Assembly (NCBI RefSeq): GCF_001641265.1
Contig: NW_020167547.1
Location: 248,001 to 312,000 of the forward strand
Length of the DNA stretch: 64,000 nucleotides
Origin: Pseudogymnoascus destructans
Taxonomy: Eukaryota; Ascomycota; Leotiomycetes; Thelebolales; Thelebolaceae
Reading direction: 5' to 3'
Shown: positions 59,863 to 64,000 of the stretch, piece by piece
How positions within the stretch are numbered: position 1 is the first letter of the stretch
Layout: each line of letters opens with the position of its first letter
The notes under the pieces: model-generated
Database searches by the model: none
The model's input: only the letters and a program-made list of their open reading frames with translations
What the model was told of the DNA's origin: nothing
Position numbers and translations under genes: made by a program

Positions 59863-62417
59863 CTAAGCGAAATCAGATGAACTAGACATATCTATAGCTT
59901 CTTGACAAATTCACGCATTATGACCAGCTTTTCCACAGATCCCACAGCATCGCCTAGATGGTTGCCCCTCCTTGCGACTACCCCCAACCGCACGTACGTC
60001 GCGTCATACCTGCTCATCCACATCCTTCTGTGCGATAATAGCCTGTGCATCCTCTACTATAAGTGCACCTCCTTCATGGACACGAGCCTTTTTAGCCCTG
60101 CGGCGTTTGCTAAGGGCTTCGTTGGCTGCTCGAAGGGTACGTACCTCAGCAGACAGAAGGGTGTTCTCATGTGCTAGTCGCTCCGTACCCTTTGCCAATG
60201 CAATAACTGTCCCGAAGAGTGGAGTTGGCGAGCTTCCTTGGTGACGGGCAATTCGATTTCGAACGAGGGTTGTTTGTGAAAGAGCTTCAGTTGGGTTGGA
60301 AGGGGTCTGGGAGACCCAAGGGTTGGTGTTGGCAGTAGAGGGTCTAGAGGGAGTTGGAGTCCGTAACCTCACGTCAAGCTTTGAAAGCACTGCTTGCGGG
60401 TCGAAAGGCACTAAGCCAGCTCCGCGGAACCCGGACTGGGCGTTTTGGGCTGTCATGGATTCCAGATATGCTGCTCTAAAGGCGAGAAAGAACTCGACCT
60501 TGGTAATGTGGTTGATATGAGCCTTAATGAAGGTCTCAATCTGCCGACCATATGCCCGCTTCAACACACTAAAGCACCTGACATCAAGTGGCTGAGTTAA
60601 ATGAGACGAGTGGGGAGGTAGTCCAAGAGTTATAATGTTGTGTGCCTTGCAGTACTCTTGGAACTCGGCCGATTCATGACTCTCGTGCCCGTCTAACACC
60701 AGCATTCGATATGGACCCCTTGCATGAACAGCAGTATGTTTGTCGAAGTGTTTCAACCATTCTAGACCTGTCTCATTGTTTGTCCATCCATTGCTTGTCG
60801 GTTTAACAACCCAGTTGTGTGGAAGGCCGCCGTCTGTATACCAATTTGCAAGATGATTCTTGCCTTTAACTACCAAAAATGGAGGAATACTCCAGCCGTC
60901 ACTGTTGATACAAGCAATCACTGTAGCCCATTCCCGATTCCCTGGCTGAACTGCCTTACCTCTGCCAAGTCGATCTGCACGGGTAACAACCATTGCAGGG
61001 CAAATCACACCCATCATAAACCCAGTTTCGTCAAAGTTATAGAAGTCGCAGTCCAAAACACCATATTTTGCCCTCATATTTTCCACTAGTCGAAACCACG
61101 CGCCAATTAGTTCAGGATCTTTGCACAAGGCCCTTTGGAAGTCGTAAACGCGATTAAAACGCGTCTTTAATTCTGGACGTCGTTGTACAAATCGGTGGGC
61201 CCAGAGCTTCCCGACGCGCCTCTGTAATGGTGGGTGCACCAGATGTGAGAATCTAGCCACCCAAGGAAGGGATGATTTTACTAAGACAACACACTGTCTT
61301 AGGAAACAGAGCCAAAGGGTTATAGCTTAGACTATTCCACAACGCAGCAATCAGGTGTGTGATGTAGTGAAGTGGTTTAGACAAGTTGCAACAAATGTTG
61401 AGTCTGAGAACTCAGGGGTAAGTCAGAGGTTAGCACCTCACTGACTTTTCAAAAACAGAGAATAACAAGATCAATGCTTGGAAGCTTGGAAAAGACGTAG
61501 AAGTATGTGCTAGTCGATTTACTGTATTGCCTGCTTGCCCTATCTTAAGGAAAGGGCAATCCTATTTATGCTAAAGGACTGTAGTTCTCTCATTTTCCAA
61601 GACTTTCCATGACTTACAAGGCTTGGTAACTGTAGTCGACGTAAGAGAATCCCATAGAACCATCTCCTAGGTTCCTAGCCTATAGGAAGTGAAAGGAGGT
61701 CCAAGGTCAGAGTACCCCTATAGACAAATTATGTCATAACTTAACCAATCTTGTGGGTAACTAAGGAGCGATGACGTGTAATGAATCATAGAGGGTTGTA
61801 GAAGCTTCTAGAGCTATCGTTCATCTTCCTAGGCCTCTAGTTGGTAGAGATATGCCATGTGGTAGTATTGGCCCACCCCCTTAAGGAGGAGATTTTCTTA
61901 ATAACTTGTTCAATGAGTGTCCAAATGATATGCCGTGATGTATGTAGCATAAACAGATGTAGTAGAAGAGTTTGCAGCAATCGTTGAGTAGTATTGCTTC
62001 TGTTGTTGGTGTGATAAGCCAAGATATGTATGGTGACTTGTAGGTTTGAGGAAGAGATTTCTAAGTTTGCTCTTGAGTTTGATAGCAAACTGAGTGCAAC
62101 GAATGTCAGTATGACAGCCTCCCTCCACGCGATTCGAGTATAAAATTTGCCATATCTTCTACACCAGCAAGCCGGGGTGCAAATCCTCTTGAATCCATAT
62201 CAAGTATATTCCGAATAACCACCTCCTCTTCTAGTATAGTTAATTTCATCATTGCAGGCCGGCGTTCGTAGACAGTAGTTCGGCCGTTCATTCTGTCGCA
62301 GAGTGTAGAATGAGGTACTTCATAGAGCTTAGCAGCCTTCCGACGACTTAGATTTTTTGATGTTCGGATAGCCTCGATAGCTAGAATGATTTTTGCTTCT
62401 TGGGTAATCACTGACAT
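59863..62417 (-). pseudogene. pogo/Fot1-family transposase (family C), split by LTR and two TGA codons
   Basis: The N-terminal part runs from ATG 62417 (TQEAKIILAIEAIRTSKNL, HTH) to ESRGGR at 62117. After the LTR it continues at about 61222 (RVGKLWAHRFVQRRPEL), the DDE core (YNFDETGFMMG; LVLDGHESHESAEF; SHLTQPLDVRCF) and a tail. A TGA near 60002 and another inside the zinc knuckle (GHNA-stop-IC) break the C-terminus; both are most simply CGA-to-TGA. It is close to family B in sequence, and here the second Asp motif has the usual Gly (LDGHESH). Confidence 0.92.
61223..62116 (+). mobile_element. ~900-bp solo LTR-like element, copy 3, inside family C
   Basis: This 894-bp copy runs from TGTAATGG to TATGACA, with GCCTC duplicated at 61218-61222 and 62117-62121. 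It matches 15133-16054 except for a diverged block at about 61875-61975. The 16-bp repeat occurs once. Confidence 0.85.
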
Positions 62418-62617
62418 AATAAAAGGTGAAAAAAACGCGTTGTGAAGTTAGAGGGTAGGAAATTTGGGAAAAGTGTCCGAGGTACTGATATGTCCGACGT
62501 ACTGATAAACCACGTTATAGAAAGCATTTAGCTAATCTACTATAACAAATTAATTCATCTAAGCCTTCTTATTACACCTCTAAACCCTACCCATTACCCC
62601 TACATTAACGTGTTGTA

Positions 62618-63080
62618 AAGCTCAAGGCTTTTTAGCCTTTCTAATAAACCAAAGAGGAAGTCGATCTGTTCTAGCAGCATTAATACAAATGGCTACTAAT
62701 ATGCGTGCTTTGTCCTTCTTCTATCCTAGAATTGATTGTGTTATAAAACCCTTTAAAGGGCTCATCCTCTAGTAAAGCCTAGTCTCATCTATGTTGTAAA
62801 TATTGTCCTCTAAAAACTCCCCTATAATAGTTTGTATAGCCTTTATTTGTTCTTCTGTAGTAACACTAATAGATCTAGCTTTGCTATATAGAGTTCGATA
62901 TAATATATTATGCCATTGTTGAAACTTTACGATCTATCTATAGCTAAATTCTAGTGTAGGTAGTCTATAGTATTATAGTAGCTAATTCTAGATAATCTTC
63001 GCCTTTGAGTGTAAGATTTCTATAGTTGTAATGCTACTATGCTCTTTAATAAGCCTCTACTAGTCATAAAGAGCAGCTTC
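62618..63080 (-). pseudogene. RIP-like remnant of a pogo/Tigger-type transposase
   Basis: On the minus strand, TTEEQIKAIQTII, then NIYNIDETRLY-stop, then PLKGF..., KKDKARILVAICINAARTDRLPLWFIRKAKKP can be read in one frame. This matches IYNMDKTGLFWKLTPLKG and PLWFIGKAKKPRAL of 5640-6975. Stops sit where Trp or Arg codons are expected (TAG for TGG, TGA for CGA), and Gly positions read Arg: the pattern of C-to-T and G-to-A mutation. The DNA is very AT-rich. Confidence 0.75.
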
Positions 63081-63092
63081 TAATTTAGGCTA

Positions 63093-63278
63093 ACGTACCT
63101 GTATAACGAGTTGGCCACACAAGCGAGTCGGCCACTTTCCACCATTTCCACCACCTTTTACTTTGCAACCATTTCCCTCTACGTACAAAAATGGAATCTA
63201 CTTCAAACGAAAGCCGTATAATCCTAGCAATTGAAGCTCTTAAAAATGACCCTAAACTTACTGAACGAGCTGCAGCAG
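63093..63278 (+). mobile_element. 5' end of a Fot1/Pot2-like element (family D), interrupted
   Basis: After TA (63091-63092) the end begins ACGTACCTGTATAACG and holds CGAGTYGGCCAC twice with a 17-bp period. An ORF starts at ATG 63191 (MESTSNESRIILAIEALKNDPKLTERAAAV), the psq-type HTH of these transposases, and is cut at 63278 by an LTR insertion. The rest of the element would lie beyond the window. Confidence 0.85.
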
Positions 63279-63330
63279 TGTCATACTGACATTCGTTGCA
63301 CTCAGTTTGCTATCAAACTGAAGAGCAAAC
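63279..63330 (-). mobile_element. end of a ~900-bp LTR-like element (minus orientation), itself interrupted
   Basis: TGTCATACTGACATTCG and the following 35 bp are the reverse complement of the 3' end of the LTR-like element. The copy is broken after 52 bp by another copy in the opposite orientation starting at 63331. Confidence 0.8.
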
Positions 63331-64000
63331 TGTAATGGTGGGTGCACCAGATGTGAGAATCTAGCCACCCAAGGAAGGGATGATTTTACTAAGACAACAC
63401 TCTGTCTTAGGAAAAAGAGCCAAAGGGTCGTAGCTTAGACTATTCCACAACGCAGCAATCAGGTGTGTGATGTAGTGAAGTGGTTCAGACAAGTTGCAAC
63501 AAATGTTGAGTCTGGGAACTCAGGGGTAAGTCAGAGGTTAACACCTCACTGACTCTTCAGAAACAAGGAGTAACAAGATCAATACTTGCAAGCTTGGAAA
63601 AGACGTGGAAGTATGTGATAGTCAATTTACTGTATTGTCTGCTTGCCCTATCTTAAGGAAAGGGCAATCCTATTTATGCTAAAGGACTGTAGTTCTCTCA
63701 TTTTCCAAGACTTTCCATGACTTACAAGGCTTGGTAACTGTAGTCGACGTAAGAGAATCCCATAGAACCATCTCTTAGGTTCATAGCCTATAGGAAGTAA
63801 AAGGAGGTCCAAGGTCAGAGTACCCCTATAGACAAATTATGTCATAGACAAATTATGTCATAACTTAACCAATCTTGTGGGTAACTAAAGAGCGATGACA
63901 TGTAATGAATCATAGAGGTTCGTAGGAGCTTTTAGAGCTATCGTTGATGCTCCTAGGCCTCTAGTTGGTAGAGATATGTCATGTGGTAGTATGAGTGATG
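63331..64000 (+). mobile_element. ~900-bp solo LTR-like element, copy 4, cut by window edge
   Basis: It starts TGTAATGGTGGGTGC and follows 15133-16054 closely to the end of the window. The 16-bp TAGACAAATTATGTCA repeat occurs twice. The candidate left duplication is CAAAC (63326-63330); the right one is outside. Because the internal region was never seen, this could also be the 5' LTR of a full element. Confidence 0.8.

Larger units (their letters stand above)
59757..62515 (-). mobile_element. Fot1/Pot2-like DNA transposon, family C, split by a solo LTR
   Basis: The ends start with ACGTGGTTTATCAGTAC and are flanked by TA (59755-59756 and 62516-62517). The terminal repeats hold TATCAGTACSTCGGACA twice with a 17-bp period. 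Without the LTR and its duplication the element is about 1,860 bp, the size of family B. The transposase is dead. Confidence 0.92.

Noticed and set aside
1..64000. tRNA or rRNA genes
   Set aside because: I looked for tRNA A- and B-box patterns and rRNA-like blocks and saw none; a covariance-model scan would be needed to exclude a tRNA fully.

Overview
The window comes from a filamentous ascomycete (Pezizomycotina). The evidence is short GT-AG introns of about 50-90 bp with CTAAC/CTAAT-type branch sites, a fungal Rsp5-type HECT ligase, Vtc1, a 14-TM drug:H+ antiporter, a GPI-anchored cell-wall protein, and fungal transposon families (Fot1/Pot2-like pogo elements, hAT, chromodomain Ty3/gypsy). 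Several transposon copies carry CGA-to-TGA or TGG-to-TAG changes of the kind left by repeat-induced point mutation. I cannot place the species.  Layout. 1-7.7 kb is a transposon bed: the cut end of a Fot1/Pot2-like element (family A), a complete family B element with an open 551-aa transposase, a solo LTR, a broken Ty3/gypsy pol with its LTR, and two decayed pogo transposases. 8.3-9.7 kb holds a GPI-anchored protein with nine Cys/His repeats. 10-17 kb is mostly decayed: a 13-bp minisatellite, a broken gene, and a hAT pseudogene split by a ~900-bp solo LTR. A small unknown gene follows at 16.7 kb. 17,455-27,425 is a nested set: a hAT element with an intact 8-bp target duplication has received a nearly complete 7.0-kb Ty3/gypsy (475-bp LTRs, GGTAG duplication, and an extra antisense zinc-finger-like ORF), plus a solo LTR of the same family.  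30-37 kb is a gene island: a PLP-dependent cysteine-synthase-like enzyme fused to a rhodanese (7 exons, minus strand) and an intact 13-exon MFS transporter (plus strand). Between them lie a perfect 28-bp hairpin, short tandem arrays and a MITE-like element. 37.7-40.2 kb is a broken hAT carrying a MITE, a solo LTR and a Tc1-type fragment. 42-56 kb is the housekeeping stretch: Rsp5, Pab2, an Ahc1-like zinc-finger protein, an Alba-like RNA-binding protein, Vtc1 and a Tctex-type dynein light chain, separated by simple-sequence DNA with purine blocks and a palindrome array. 56.9-64 kb returns to transposons: gypsy and pogo fragments, a complete family A element, a family C element split by a solo LTR, and the start of a family D element hit by two LTRs in opposite orientations.  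The window is therefore two-compartment: compact intron-bearing genes with little transposon content, flanked by islands in which elements insert into one another. Most exon structures below were built by hand from splice signals and reading phase. RSP5, Pab2, the cysteine synthase and the MFS gene all close in frame, which is good support for them.
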